Below, piece after piece: positions 8,467 to 16,599 of a DNA stretch of 39,158 nucleotides. A program made the translations under genes and the position numbers. How positions within the stretch are numbered: position 1 is the first letter of the stretch; each line of letters opens with the position of its first letter. Origin of the DNA: Nitrososphaeraceae archaeon (GTDB lineage: Archaea; Thermoproteota; Nitrososphaeria; Nitrososphaerales; Nitrososphaeraceae); the NCBI GenBank assembly GCA_019246625.1, contig JAFAQB010000189.1, positions 1 through 39,158 on the forward strand, written 5' to 3'. Below the pieces are notes generated by a model. The model saw only the letters and a program-made list of their open reading frames with translations. It had not been told where the DNA came from and searched no databases.

Positions 8467-9723
8467 ATGTGGTCTGAATTTTATCGACCTCGGAAAATAG
8501 AGCAGATGATAGGAAATGAAGACGGTAGACTTAATGTTGTAAAATGGCTGTCAGGATGGGTTGTAGGTAGCAGGCCTCTTTTTCTAATTGGGCCTCCCGG
8601 GGTAGGTAAAACATCCCTTGTTCATGTTTTAGCCAGACAATTTGATTATGATCTAGTCGAGTTGAATGCAAGCGATACTAGAAACAGAGAAGAGCTGGAA
8701 CGCATGATTTTACCAATGCTTACTAATACAAGCATTTTAGGAAAAAGATTGTTATTGTTTCTAGATGAAATTGATGGAATTTCTGGCAGGGAAGACACAG
8801 GTGGAATCGAGTCCATTGTAAATCTGATGAAAGAGCCCACTATTCCTGTGATCATGGCTGCAAATAAACGTGACGCCAAGTTCAAAGAATTGACCAAGGT
8901 ATCAAAGGTAATAGAATTCGATCCGGTTCCGCCTAGGTTGCTTATGCTATTTTTAGAACAGGTTATAAAAAAAGAAAAAAAGATAAAAAAATTAGACCCA
9001 GAAGAAAAAATTTCAATAGTAAATAACAGCCACGGTGATATCCGTTCATTATTAAACATCGCCCAGTCAAAATATGCCGGGTATGATGTTACCACGCAAG
9101 ATAACTTTGAAATTGACATTGCTGATGCTATTAATGGCTTCTTTTCTTCGGATGCGCCTCAGAAGGCAAGAGATTTTTTGTCAAGCGCCGATGCGTCTTA
9201 TCAAGATCCTCGCTTTGGAATGTCTCCGGAAGAAAGACGTAAGGATAAACTAAATGCTCTGTATTCTAGCACCATGTCTTATTCTTCTCGACTTGATATT
9301 GCCAGCCTTTCCTCTATTCTTGATATTCTCTCTAAAGCCGACATCATAGTCGGACGAGTTGGAGAAAATAGGCAATGGAGTCTGCTCAAGTATATTGACA
9401 ATATCATTGCATATGGCTTATTTCCTACGACGCATAACAAGGGAATAAAATACAATCAATATTCGATGAGCTGGCCGGTGATGGGTCCCATTTTTAGCCG
9501 CGGCCGATCTATGAAGGGCTTGTTATCAGAAATGGCAGATATAACACACACTTCAAAAAGTGTGTTCGGGGCAGAGTACTTTCCTTATTTGATACAGATC
9601 ATGATTGATAGTAAAATGGACCCACGCGAATTTGCGGAACTATCAAATTTAGATGAAAAAAGTGGAGAGGTCATAGCAAAAGAAATAGATAGAATAAAGA
9701 AAAAGGGGACAAGACATCGCTAA
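8467..9723 (+). CDS. rfcL: Replication factor C large subunit
   Basis: The 418-residue AAA+ ATPase is the large subunit of the archaeal clamp loader, which opens and loads PCNA at primer ends with the small subunit RfcS. It has Walker A GPPGVGKT (42-49), the RFC signature NASDTRN (67-73), Walker B LLLFLDEIDG (95-104), the sensor 1 region MAANKRD and an Arg-containing DIRSLLN sensor 2 region. The C-terminal collar domain follows; the end is basic (KKKGTRHR) and I see no clear PIP box. It is somewhat shorter than many archaeal homologues. The promoter ATATAAAA at 8441-8448 lies just upstream of the ATG, consistent with a leaderless mRNA. The small-subunit gene is not in the window. Confidence 0.95.
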   Translation: MWSEFYRPRKIEQMIGNEDGRLNVVKWLSGWVVGSRPLFLIGPPGVGKTSLVHVLARQFDYDLVELNASDTRNREELERMILPMLTNTSILGKRLLLFLDEIDGISGREDTGGIESIVNLMKEPTIPVIMAANKRDAKFKELTKVSKVIEFDPVPPRLLMLFLEQVIKKEKKIKKLDPEEKISIVNNSHGDIRSLLNIAQSKYAGYDVTTQDNFEIDIADAINGFFSSDAPQKARDFLSSADASYQDPRFGMSPEERRKDKLNALYSSTMSYSSRLDIASLSSILDILSKADIIVGRVGENRQWSLLKYIDNIIAYGLFPTTHNKGIKYNQYSMSWPVMGPIFSRGRSMKGLLSEMADITHTSKSVFGAEYFPYLIQIMIDSKMDPREFAELSNLDEKSGEVIAKEIDRIKKKGTRHR

Positions 9724-9892
9724 TGATTAGTGTCAATCAAAAAATTCATTTTAATTTTAAAATGCAAATGGGTGCATTGGGCCGGTTGCTGATTCTCCAG
9801 CAAGGATTCCTTCATACTTTTAGCGTATCAAATATTTTGTGCTACTATTGTCCATATCCTGCTTGGTACTATAATATTTACCTGTTATGTTA

Positions 9893-10009
9893 TCATGTAG
9901 AGTACCAGAACATCACATAAGGGCATGTGCAAAACAGATTAGATCCAGCAAGGTCAACACGAACACCATCACTGTTAATTTGATCTATGTAATGGATTTA
10001 CACACGCAT
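9893..10009 (-). pseudogene. Possible 38-codon gene with an early in-frame stop
   Basis: An ATG at 10009 is followed after three codons by TAA (9998-10000); the same frame then reads protein-like sequence (IHYIDQINSDGVRVDLAGS) to a TGA at 9893-9895. A single CAA to TAA change would explain it. A weak TATA-like element lies about 26 bases upstream. The remaining DNA from 10010 to 10210 shows nothing further. Confidence 0.25.
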
Positions 10010-10210
10010 GGTATAGAAGATGAGATAATTTAGAGCAATAATGTTAGATCGGTAGCCGCCTAATCAATAGATCTATTGCGTAATTGGGACATTAAAGCTA
10101 TATCCATACAGCATGTATCCAAGCTATATTGATGTCTTATGCTAGGTTATCTAAGAAACCTTTGTTATTTAGATCGTTTACAAGGCTTGAAATATTAGAA
10201 TTTGATATAC

Positions 10211-10453
10211 TTAGGACTGCTTTTGTTTTGCAACCCATTGTTCGTAGAGTTTGATTAATTCGTCAACGTCTCCTTCTTTTTCAGAATATGTGATTATGAA
10301 GCCAAATTTCCTGTTTTTGCTGTCATGTCCCCTTGCGAAATAGCCCCAAAAAATATCTGGAAGCCTACCAAAGCTCTGTCTATTATTGGCAACGGAGATT
10401 AGATTATTAACTATAGTTTCGACGACTTTTACTGCGTCAGTAGACTCTATCAT
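10211..10453 (-). CDS. Small hypothetical protein, 80 residues
   Basis: Intact, ATG start, mixed alpha/beta composition. The N-terminal half forms an amphipathic helix (VKVVETIVNNLISVANN), the middle contains the aromatic segment DIFWGYFARGHD, then a strand FGFIITYSE and an acidic C-terminal helix ending KQKQS. There is no signal peptide, membrane span or metal motif. The dense, fully protein-like sequence argues for a real gene. It lies alone between rfcL and the large membrane protein. I do not recognise the family. Confidence 0.6.
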   Translation of the reverse strand: MIESTDAVKVVETIVNNLISVANNRQSFGRLPDIFWGYFARGHDSKNRKFGFIITYSEKEGDVDELIKLYEQWVAKQKQS

Positions 10454-10566
10454 ATCTTAACATAGTCGCTTGTAAGACTTTTAGTTCTTTCACATATCTC
10501 TAATTAGTCCAACCCTTATAGAGTAATATTCAGTGTTAGACAGGGAAACCAGAAAAATATTAATTT

Positions 10567-10796
10567 TCATAAGATGCTTCCTGAAAAACTATTATTACAT
10601 CCTTTTTTGTGTATATTTAGTATCTTTGCTACGTCTTCGGTAATTGTTTCCGCAAGTCTATTCTTTTTGGTTTTGGCTTGTTCTATCCGAGATAATATCA
10701 GCTACTTCATCTGTTTTATTATTATTATTATTATTATTGCTTGCCACTTTTTCATTCGGATTTGTTTTTACTCGGTGCTTTTGATATGTTAGTCAT
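10567..10796 (-). pseudogene. Broken small gene overlapping the stop of the polytopic membrane protein gene
   Basis: An ATG at 10796 overlaps the TAA of the upstream membrane-protein gene (10789-10791), the arrangement used for translational coupling. The frame from it gives MTNISKAPSKNKSE and stops. One base over, the next frame gives EKVASN, seven Asn and KTDEVADIIS; one more shift near 10688 gives RIEQAKTKKNRLAETITED and then VAKILNIHKKG to a TGA at 10567-10569. Read together this is a roughly 75-residue hydrophilic helical protein. Two one-base insertions would account for the break, next to an AAT microsatellite and an A5 run. Frames were joined by eye. A hydrophobic 72-codon frame on the other strand is a shadow of the Asn repeat. 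Confidence 0.4.
10715..10738. repeat. TTA/AAT trinucleotide microsatellite
   Basis: About eight TTA units on the + strand, reading as AAT (Asn) codons on the minus strand within the broken small gene. It is a likely slippage site. Confidence 0.85.
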
Positions 10797-12072
10797 CGAC
10801 TTTTTTGCCAGTCTTTGATGGTATCGGAGCGATTCGTTCTAGGGATTTGTAAATCATTGCTACGAATATCATAATAGCTGCCAGTACAAGCCAACCTGTT
10901 AATCCGATGAAATGGCTTAGAAGTATTTTAGATATAGGAGCAGAAGCCCAGGATGAGTGTGTCAATGTAAAAATCCCTATTGCACGAATAACTAGGGCTG
11001 TAATAATTAGGATTATAGGAATTGAGTTGAAGTCGGTAAAATGGATGACCCTTCCAATTATTGGAGGCAACATAAGTGGCAAATACAACGCAATGGTAGT
11101 TCCGATAAATCCAATACCAATAATATGGATAGCCAGATCGTAAAAGGCAAAAGTTTCAGAAAATATTCCAAACAAAACGGCGATAGCAATACCAATATAC
11201 AAAAATAGAAATGATAGTTTAACGTATCTGACTGTGAATTTATAGCGCGCCTTCTTCTCTCCTTGTATAAGACGCAATATTGCTGCGTTATTATATCCTC
11301 CGAATGCGTAAACTGTTGCTCCAAAAAACAAGGCTGAAGATAATAATATAATATTAAAAAATATTTGAAATAGTATGCTATCCGCGTAAATGACAGATGC
11401 TATTCCTAATACCAGGCTTGCAGAATTAAGACAAAATGAAACAATGCCGCATATTTTTCTTGGTCTTATGAAACCAAGAAATGACGGCAAAGTTTTGTAT
11501 TCAATACCATAGATCATAAATATTGGAAAAAGAAGCCAGACCTCGATGCTAGCCAGTGAGTGGTTAAAATCATAAGCAGCGAATTGAATTGCACTTGCAA
11601 ATACAAGGGTAATCGCAGACAAGGTGACAAAGTAATCTGAGAGTCTTAATAACTTTGGTTTAACTCTCACTGTCAAGAGAATGACTATGACAAATAGTAT
11701 GACACCAAATAATCTCAGAAGATTACTCGAAGTTCGCAAGTCCATTGTTAGGTTCAACTGCGAGACTACTGATAGCGCAACAGAAGCGACTATTATGAAG
11801 AAAGACGAGTAGGCGAGCTTTATAGAGGGAAGAGGAATATTTCTAAACCTTGGAATGATCATGTAACCTATTCCCATAATAAGCAGTGTTATAAAACCAT
11901 CAATTTGAAAGATCTTGTGAAGATGAAAAAAGGTTGCAAAATCTTCAGGTAACTCTATTCCAAACAATGACATCATCCATAAGGAGCCAATAAATGAACC
12001 TAGAACCAGCATAATTACAGCTGAGATTATGAAGGGTTTGCTTACACGGCTGTAATTGACGTGATTTGACAT
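10789..12072 (-). CDS. Polytopic membrane protein, heme-copper oxidase subunit I / NnrS-like
   Basis: The 427-residue protein has about twelve hydrophobic helices. Helix 2 begins with HLHKIFQIDGF and ends in GIGYMIIPRFRN, which resembles a block in NnrS-like proteins and in distant relatives of heme-copper oxidase subunit I. Further intramembrane or boundary His residues occur in later helices (near NHSLAS, AIHIIG, HSSWAS and SHFIG). These could bind heme or copper, but the full set of six oxidase His ligands cannot be assigned, so a catalytic oxidase is doubtful. NnrS proteins are linked to nitric-oxide stress, which would suit an ammonia oxidiser, though this is inference. The gene is followed immediately by an overlapping broken small frame. 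Confidence 0.7.
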   Translation of the reverse strand: MSNHVNYSRVSKPFIISAVIMLVLGSFIGSLWMMSLFGIELPEDFATFFHLHKIFQIDGFITLLIMGIGYMIIPRFRNIPLPSIKLAYSSFFIIVASVALSVVSQLNLTMDLRTSSNLLRLFGVILFVIVILLTVRVKPKLLRLSDYFVTLSAITLVFASAIQFAAYDFNHSLASIEVWLLFPIFMIYGIEYKTLPSFLGFIRPRKICGIVSFCLNSASLVLGIASVIYADSILFQIFFNIILLSSALFFGATVYAFGGYNNAAILRLIQGEKKARYKFTVRYVKLSFLFLYIGIAIAVLFGIFSETFAFYDLAIHIIGIGFIGTTIALYLPLMLPPIIGRVIHFTDFNSIPIILIITALVIRAIGIFTLTHSSWASAPISKILLSHFIGLTGWLVLAAIMIFVAMIYKSLERIAPIPSKTGKKVDD

Positions 12073-12189
12073 TGCATCATATAGGTTTAAAGATAAAGAC
12101 TGATAAATAAGTTAACGTGTTTTTATTGATATTTGTGGAAAATATGCATAATGACAGATTCGTAGAGAATTATTGCAAGCAGTATTGAA

Positions 12190-12388
12190 TCAAGCTGTGT
12201 AATAATATTCTAATGGTATGATCACCCTAAGATTTCCTTTTTCAAAAGGATTCCCAGCGTCATAGATGCCATTGTCATGCCATTAAATCCCTCAGGAGAT
12301 CTCATTTTTTAGTGGCTGGGTTTTAGATAGTAGTTACAATTCTGACCCTATCTTCTAGAGCAGATCGAGTCATCTTATGGTTGGACAT
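12190..12388 (-). pseudogene. Decayed small gene
   Basis: From an ATG at 12388 the frame gives MSNHKMTRSALEDRVRIVTT, then a TAA, then NPATKK. A shift at an A6 run (about 12308-12314) leads to RSPEGFNGMTMASMTLGILL and then KKEIL. A further shift gives VIIPLEYYYTA and a TGA at 12190-12192. Each piece has normal protein composition while the alternative frames do not. Read together the piece resembles a small helical DNA-binding-type domain, but I do not recognise it. At least one nonsense and two frameshift lesions are needed. Confidence 0.4.
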
Positions 12389-12540
12389 TACTTAGGGGAT
12401 TGTTAAGGATAATGTATATGTTGGGTAAGGATAATATAAGATATTCGCTATGATACTAGCGGATAGTACTGCATAACGAAGGATAGTGGTTAATAGTGGA
12501 AAAACCACGCTCAGGCGATCAGGTCATTATGGGTATTGTA

Positions 12541-12870
12541 TTACCATGCCAAAATTTTCAGTTTCTCATCTAGAAAAGCTTTTTTACTCATATGCTTGCC
12601 GAGCTTGACATTGATGGCATCATGTAAGCCGTTTATGAAATAGGACAATCTTTGCGGCATTCATCGCAGTGCAGAACATAACATGGTCTCAAAATCCATC
12701 CAAGCAAGCTCTTCTTCCACTCATAGCAGGTTCTGAATGATGTTGGCAGATACGGAATAGAAAAATACGGAAAGGGAAAATTGCAATGGCCCTGTGGTAT
12801 CCAGACTGGCGAAACACCGGGACTTATGTTGGGTTTAGCTGGTATAGGCCATTTTTATCTTCGGCTGCAT
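12541..12870 (-). pseudogene. Cysteine-rich gene broken by two frameshifts
   Basis: From an ATG at 12870 (MQPKIK) a shift in an A5 run near 12853 enters a long frame. It reads through WIPQGHCNFPFPYFSIPYLP, SFRTCYEWKKSLLGWILRPC and VLHCDECRKDCP. A second shift near 12640-12645 enters YFINGLHDAINVKLGKH, then KKAFLDEKLKILAW and a TAA at 12541-12543. The reconstructed product is about 109 residues with a cluster of cysteines (HCDECRKDC) that could bind zinc or an iron-sulfur centre. The second part of the long frame is uninterrupted for more than 60 codons, which makes chance unlikely. The family is not recognised. The lesions imply loss of function unless recoding occurs. Confidence 0.6.
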
Positions 12871-13151
12871 GACACGAAATATTCGTCTAGCCTTAATCTG
12901 CCTTAATCATGTTATATACTGATAGGCATTGAAAGCATATGCGTGCTGGGAAGAATGTCAAGAATTTGAGTAACAACTAGAAAGCTAAATTTGTTAATGG
13001 TATACTAGCATTAAAAACAAAACAAACCCGGGATTGTTGAGTACGAGCGCGCTAAACTAAAATACCTTGGCTATACCCCAAAGCAGGAATTGAGGCTGGA
13101 CTTTAGTTTCATAGTTCTAATACTATAGCCATCAAAGGTCGTTGATAGTAG

Positions 13152-14348
13152 CTACCAAGGAACTGTGACAGTATCACTCGGGTTTTTCGACGGCGTACCA
13201 TCGAACGGCACAAGGAAATAGTCGCTGGTGAGGGTCTTCTTTTTATTATCGATGCTGATACGAAGAAATCCGGGCTCCTGGTCGTTATAAGCCATCAATC
13301 TCAGATCCGGGCGGGTTGTTTGATAGCCCGGAGGCAATTGCTGCCCGCTTTCGTCTAATTCAATCTTGTGAAGCAGATTATAGGTGTTGGCATATCCTCC
13401 TGCTCCAGCGACGATATAAGGCAAACCCTTTTTCGTTTCCACCTTTCGTTCAAAGCGTTGGTAAGAGTGCACATGTCCTGACAGCACGATTGTGGGTACT
13501 CGTCCTGTATTTTGTATGACCCGGTCCAACGCAATTCCGATGTCCGGGTAGCCTCCATGAGCTTTATCAAGAGAGTAAGGAGGATGATGAACTGCGACGA
13601 TTAGAGCCTTATCTACAGGAGCGACTCGAACCTGCTGCTCGAACCATTGTAGTTGCTCGCTGGTCCCTCTAGCGTCAAGTGTGCCGTCCACATTTGAATA
13701 CAATCCTACGACGGTTGCAAATGGTGTATTGAGCGTCCAGTACACGTAAGGTTGCGTCATGGTTGGACGGTAAGGGCTTTCATGCTTGCTCGTTGTATCA
13801 CAAAAGTTCCGCGTGAAACCATATAGCGAAGGCTCGGTGTCCACAGGATCTCCCGGACGAACATGTGTGTCACCATCATGATTGCCTGGAATAGCAAAGA
13901 TTGAAGCATGATAATTTTGGTATGGTTCGTAAAACTGACTATTATATAGGGAGATCTCGCCATTAAAGTATACAACATCTCCTAGGTTGTAATAAAACGC
14001 CGGCACTAGTTTCTCGTGATGCTTGGTATCTGAAATCTGTTGATCCATTGCATCTGAAATTGCTCGTTCTACATCGTCGCCATGGATGCCTCCGGTATCA
14101 CCCACTGCGTGAAAGACAAGAGAGTCTGTGTCTACTGCAGCCTTTGCTTCCTCAGGCAGTATTAAATCCAAATCAAGACTCAAGTTTACGAGGTTGGTGG
14201 ACGGCGGCGAAATGAACCGTGGATATGGTTTAGGAGGTGATACTGGATCCCCCTGGGGGCGTTTGGCCTTGCCCGGTTTCTGACGCCCTTGGTCGTGGCC
14301 AATATGCGGGTGTATTGGTGTTGTCCTTAGAACATTAGAATGAATCAT
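13152..14348 (-). CDS. Calcineurin-like (purple acid phosphatase type) metallophosphoesterase
   Basis: The protein (about 398 residues) carries the metallophosphoesterase motifs in order, numbered from the ATG at 14369: D91 in VGDTGG, D131 in NLGDVVYF, GNHD at 162-165, HH at 261-262 in VAVHHPPY, and GHVH at 298-301. These bind two metal ions and hydrolyse phosphoesters. The N-terminal 60 residues are basic and Pro-rich with no clear signal peptide. The ATG at 14348 is preferred over 14369: TATA-like CTTATAAG (14371-14378) is centred 26 bases before it. The gene is G+C-richer (about 43-47% in two lines counted) than its neighbours and lies alone amid decayed genes, which suggests acquisition by transfer. 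Substrate is unknown. Confidence 0.88.
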   Translation of the reverse strand: MIHSNVLRTTPIHPHIGHDQGRQKPGKAKRPQGDPVSPPKPYPRFISPPSTNLVNLSLDLDLILPEEAKAAVDTDSLVFHAVGDTGGIHGDDVERAISDAMDQQISDTKHHEKLVPAFYYNLGDVVYFNGEISLYNSQFYEPYQNYHASIFAIPGNHDGDTHVRPGDPVDTEPSLYGFTRNFCDTTSKHESPYRPTMTQPYVYWTLNTPFATVVGLYSNVDGTLDARGTSEQLQWFEQQVRVAPVDKALIVAVHHPPYSLDKAHGGYPDIGIALDRVIQNTGRVPTIVLSGHVHSYQRFERKVETKKGLPYIVAGAGGYANTYNLLHKIELDESGQQLPPGYQTTRPDLRLMAYNDQEPGFLRISIDNKKKTLTSDYFLVPFDGTPSKNPSDTVTVPW

Positions 14349-14370
14349 GCCAAAAAACACTACAAACATA

Positions 14371-14378
14371 CTTATAAG
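14371..14378 (-). promoter_or_regulatory. TATA box of the phosphatase gene
   Basis: CTTATAAG on the minus strand, centred 26 bases before the ATG at 14348. This is the spacing expected for a leaderless archaeal transcript, and it decides the start codon against the ATG at 14369. Confidence 0.6.
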
Positions 14379-14623
14379 AAGTTCTCAAATGATACCTACA
14401 ATTGTAGAGAATTTATGAAATTGGCATTATTTGATTACGATTTTTTATGATAGTATGATAACAAATATGCTACCGTACATTTAATGTCATTATACATCGG
14501 CCATGCGTTGCCCGACTATTATAGCTTGAGATTTTGGCCCGGATCACAAGGAAGCTGCAAATTGATTCTGTTTTCTGACCAAATACGTCAATTTTCTTTG
14601 TTTTTTGCTGCTGTTACTGTTCG

Positions 14624-14810
14624 ATGATCAGATCCTGTGGGTGTGATACTATTTCACTTATAATTCCTCCTCGCTCCTCAAGCCATGATTGGGGTTCTTA
14701 GAATTTGTAATGGCTGTCCCATAGCTCACATATAGACCGTATGATGACCGAACAAGTTATCTATTCTTATATGACCGTCGTATTAGGTTATGATAATTTT
14801 CGGTGATCAT
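14624..14810 (-). pseudogene. Decayed small gene
   Basis: Starting at an ATG at 14810, three frames give consecutive protein-like pieces: MITENYHN, then YDGHIRIDNLFGHHTVYM, then SYGTAITNSKNP, then QSWLEERGGIISEIVSHPQD and LIIEQ with a TAA at 14624-14626. One shift falls at a C4 run (NP/QS junction), a typical slippage site. The joined product would be about 62 residues, soluble and mildly acidic. After the stop the frame stays open for a further 40 codons. The family is not recognised. Confidence 0.4.
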
Positions 14811-14953
14811 GATGCAATATAACCGTCCCATCAACTCTAGAGTTCAAACTAATGCTAATTACAACTGCATTTATCAATAGAAAAGAAGGAATAGAAAGTT
14901 CTCAGACATCTTACAATTTCATATAGAAGTGCATATGTCACCTGCCTGCTTGG

Positions 14954-15180
14954 CTAGTTTTTTGGCTTGGGTATTGTTATATTTAGATTGTCTTCTCGAG
15001 ACAATGTATTGTCATGATCTGGGTCTATGTCAGGTAGTGCACCTTTTGGTTTATTAATTTGTGCAAGAGCTGTTTTCGCTCGTCGGCTATGGGTAGCAAT
15101 TGAACCAGTAGATAGGATATTTCTCGAAATATGCTATCAGTAGAAGTAAGAAGGTGCTTAGCTGAACGATTGTTTATTCA
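14954..15180 (-). pseudogene. Decayed small gene with intact acidic C-terminal half
   Basis: One frame runs from about 15120 to a TAG at 14954-14956 and reads NILSTGSIATHSRRAK, then TALAQINKPKGALPDIDPDH, then DNTLSREDNLNITIPKPKN, about 57 codons of convincing protein. Just upstream it meets stops, and the neighbouring frame continues with NRSAKHLLTSTDS, so a shift near 15115-15120 has split the gene. No ATG is found in the upstream frame within reach. The composition (Ser/Thr, Asp, Pro) suits a surface or secreted protein. The family is not recognised. Confidence 0.5.
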
Positions 15181-15412
15181 TGAATTATCAACAATGTATG
15201 ATATGTATGATACATACATCAAATATCTTGCAAGAAAGCCAATCCAACATATTGGTCGCCAATTTGCCAATTCGAGATAAACAAGAAGACATAAAAACAA
15301 ATGGAGAATGCTGTTTTTTAATCATGTTATTGGTTTACGCAGTGAAGCTACAGTACAAGAGAGAAGCTCCATAGTTAAGAAGAAGAAGACTGCAAAGTAT
15401 GTACACTAAAAA

Positions 15413-15724
15413 TTAGTTATGAAATACTATTACAGACCAAGTGGTTGGTGTAGCAGGAAGGGTTACTTCAGCATTATTGCGTACCAGAAACCTTACCTTG
15501 CCATCCAAGGTAATACCTGCTTAAAAAGACATTGCATCAAACAGGCCATTATTTGGGGTTGCAACTACATTGTCGCCAGCTGCTGTTCCTGGAACAGAGC
15601 AATCTGCAAGTCCATCAGCATGAGGGTTGACTGAACCAAAATTAATATTGCATGTAGCAAAAATGAGCTTGCTAGCAAAAAAGCTAATGGCTGTCAAAAC
15701 AACGGGAATTGCTGCTTTAATCAT
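15413..15724 (-). pseudogene. Secreted protein gene interrupted by one in-frame TAA
   Basis: An ATG at 15724 starts a protein with a signal peptide (basic MIK, hydrophobic AAIPVVLTAISFFASKLIFA, then TC). The mature part includes INFGSVNPHADGLADCSVPG and NNGLFDAMSF. A TAA at 15521-15523 ends the frame, yet the same frame continues as AGITLDGKVRFLVRNNAEV and PATPTTWSVIVFHN to a proper TAA at 15413-15415. Unlike its neighbours this gene shows no frameshift: a single nonsense codon divides it. The full product would be about 103 residues. The two cysteines on either side of the mature start could pair in an exported beta-rich protein. The truncated 67-residue form may still be made. Confidence 0.65.
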
Positions 15725-15734
15725 ATTATTGTAA

Positions 15735-16163
15735 TTGACAACCTTTATAGCCCCTCCTTTATCTCTTGTACAAATTCCGTTGGTAACAGGTGAAACCAGG
15801 GAAGAATATGGATATCAGGAAAAAGCTTTAGATAAGCACGGTTTCCTCATGGAATTGCAATAGATTGCAACTTAATTTGAAAACCGAGGGTTCATGTGCT
15901 ATACCCAGTATCACAACAGCCAGATGTACCAAAAGCTACATCACAATGATCTTCTACCATTGATGTAAACCGCAATGGATATGATTATGATCTAGGAAGT
16001 AATAAATCCGGAAGAGGTATTGAATACGATAGGAACTTAACGGAAACAGACCACCTGAATATTGCATAAATGAAGGCTGGGAAAGAAAAAGAACACCATC
16101 AACAAAACAACCGAAATAATGTGGATGAAGTTGACAACGCTCATCATGTCCTATTGGCATAAC
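15735..16163 (+). pseudogene. Possible decayed gene, several frames
   Basis: A frame from 15735 to a TAG at 15867-15869 reads SLVQIPLVTGETREEYGYQ and KALDKHGFLMELQ. Further on another frame reads IDVNRNGYDYDLGSNKSGR and GIEYDRNLTETDHLNIA, then a TAA, then KAGKEKEHHQQNNRNNVDE, ending at 16161-16163. The composition is protein-like, but the pieces need several lesions to join and no start is evident. I regard it as probable decay rather than a live gene. Confidence 0.25.
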
Positions 16164-16277
16164 CAGTTGTAAAATACAAAGATATTTCTTTGATTCTTTT
16201 CAAGCATACACAGCGGATCAACTTACTGCATGGCTGTTAATATGATGTAGGCGATGTAGATTTCTCAAACATATATT

Positions 16278-16285
16278 CTTATAAC
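16278..16285 (+). promoter_or_regulatory. TATA box before a 30-codon membrane peptide gene
   Basis: CTTATAAC is centred 26 bases before the ATG at 16308, the geometry of a leaderless archaeal transcript. Confidence 0.45.
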
Positions 16286-16307
16286 CCTATAATAAACACA
16301 GCATTGG

Positions 16308-16400
16308 ATGAATAATATGCTAAAATTCGTAATTATTGCAGCTTCATGTTTAGTTGCCGCATCGTTGCTCACTATATTCATTGGGATTTTCACAAGGTAA
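16308..16400 (+). CDS. Single-span membrane micropeptide, 30 residues
   Basis: ATG at 16308, TAA at 16398-16400. The peptide starts with MNNMLKF and is otherwise one hydrophobic helix (VIIAASCLVAASLLTIFIGI) closing FTR, so a single-pass membrane peptide with short ends is predicted. The well-placed TATA box is the main reason to believe it. Peptides of this size often accompany larger membrane complexes, but no partner is adjacent. Hydrophobic short frames arise by chance in AT-rich DNA, so confidence is limited. Confidence 0.4.
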   Translation: MNNMLKFVIIAASCLVAASLLTIFIGIFTR

Positions 16401-16599
16401 AAGTGGGAAATCCTTTATCTTTTGTTTTGATCTCTGCTAAATCCTCAAAATCACAAGGTACAAGTTTTTAGGATATATGGGTATATTAAATAGTTAAGAT
16501 AACGATATAATACGAGCGAAAACCAAACTCAATCGATAGCACAGAGATAAACTAACCTTTTATAGTTATCTCTGGCTATTTGAAGCAGGGTTTTCCATA

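Noticed and set aside
9723-9920. 65-codon + frame overlapping the rfcL stop.
   Set aside because: Aromatic- and cysteine-rich random-looking sequence; no homologous feature.
10574-10792. 72-codon hydrophobic + frame.
   Set aside because: It is antisense to the Asn-repeat broken gene; the Ile/Phe run comes from TTA repeats.
1-14372. The 13-base string CTACAAACATACT occurs at base 1 and again at the phosphatase start near 14360, hinting at a second copy of that gene at the left edge.
   Set aside because: A 13-base match is expected several times by chance in a window this size. Extending the sequence leftward would settle it.
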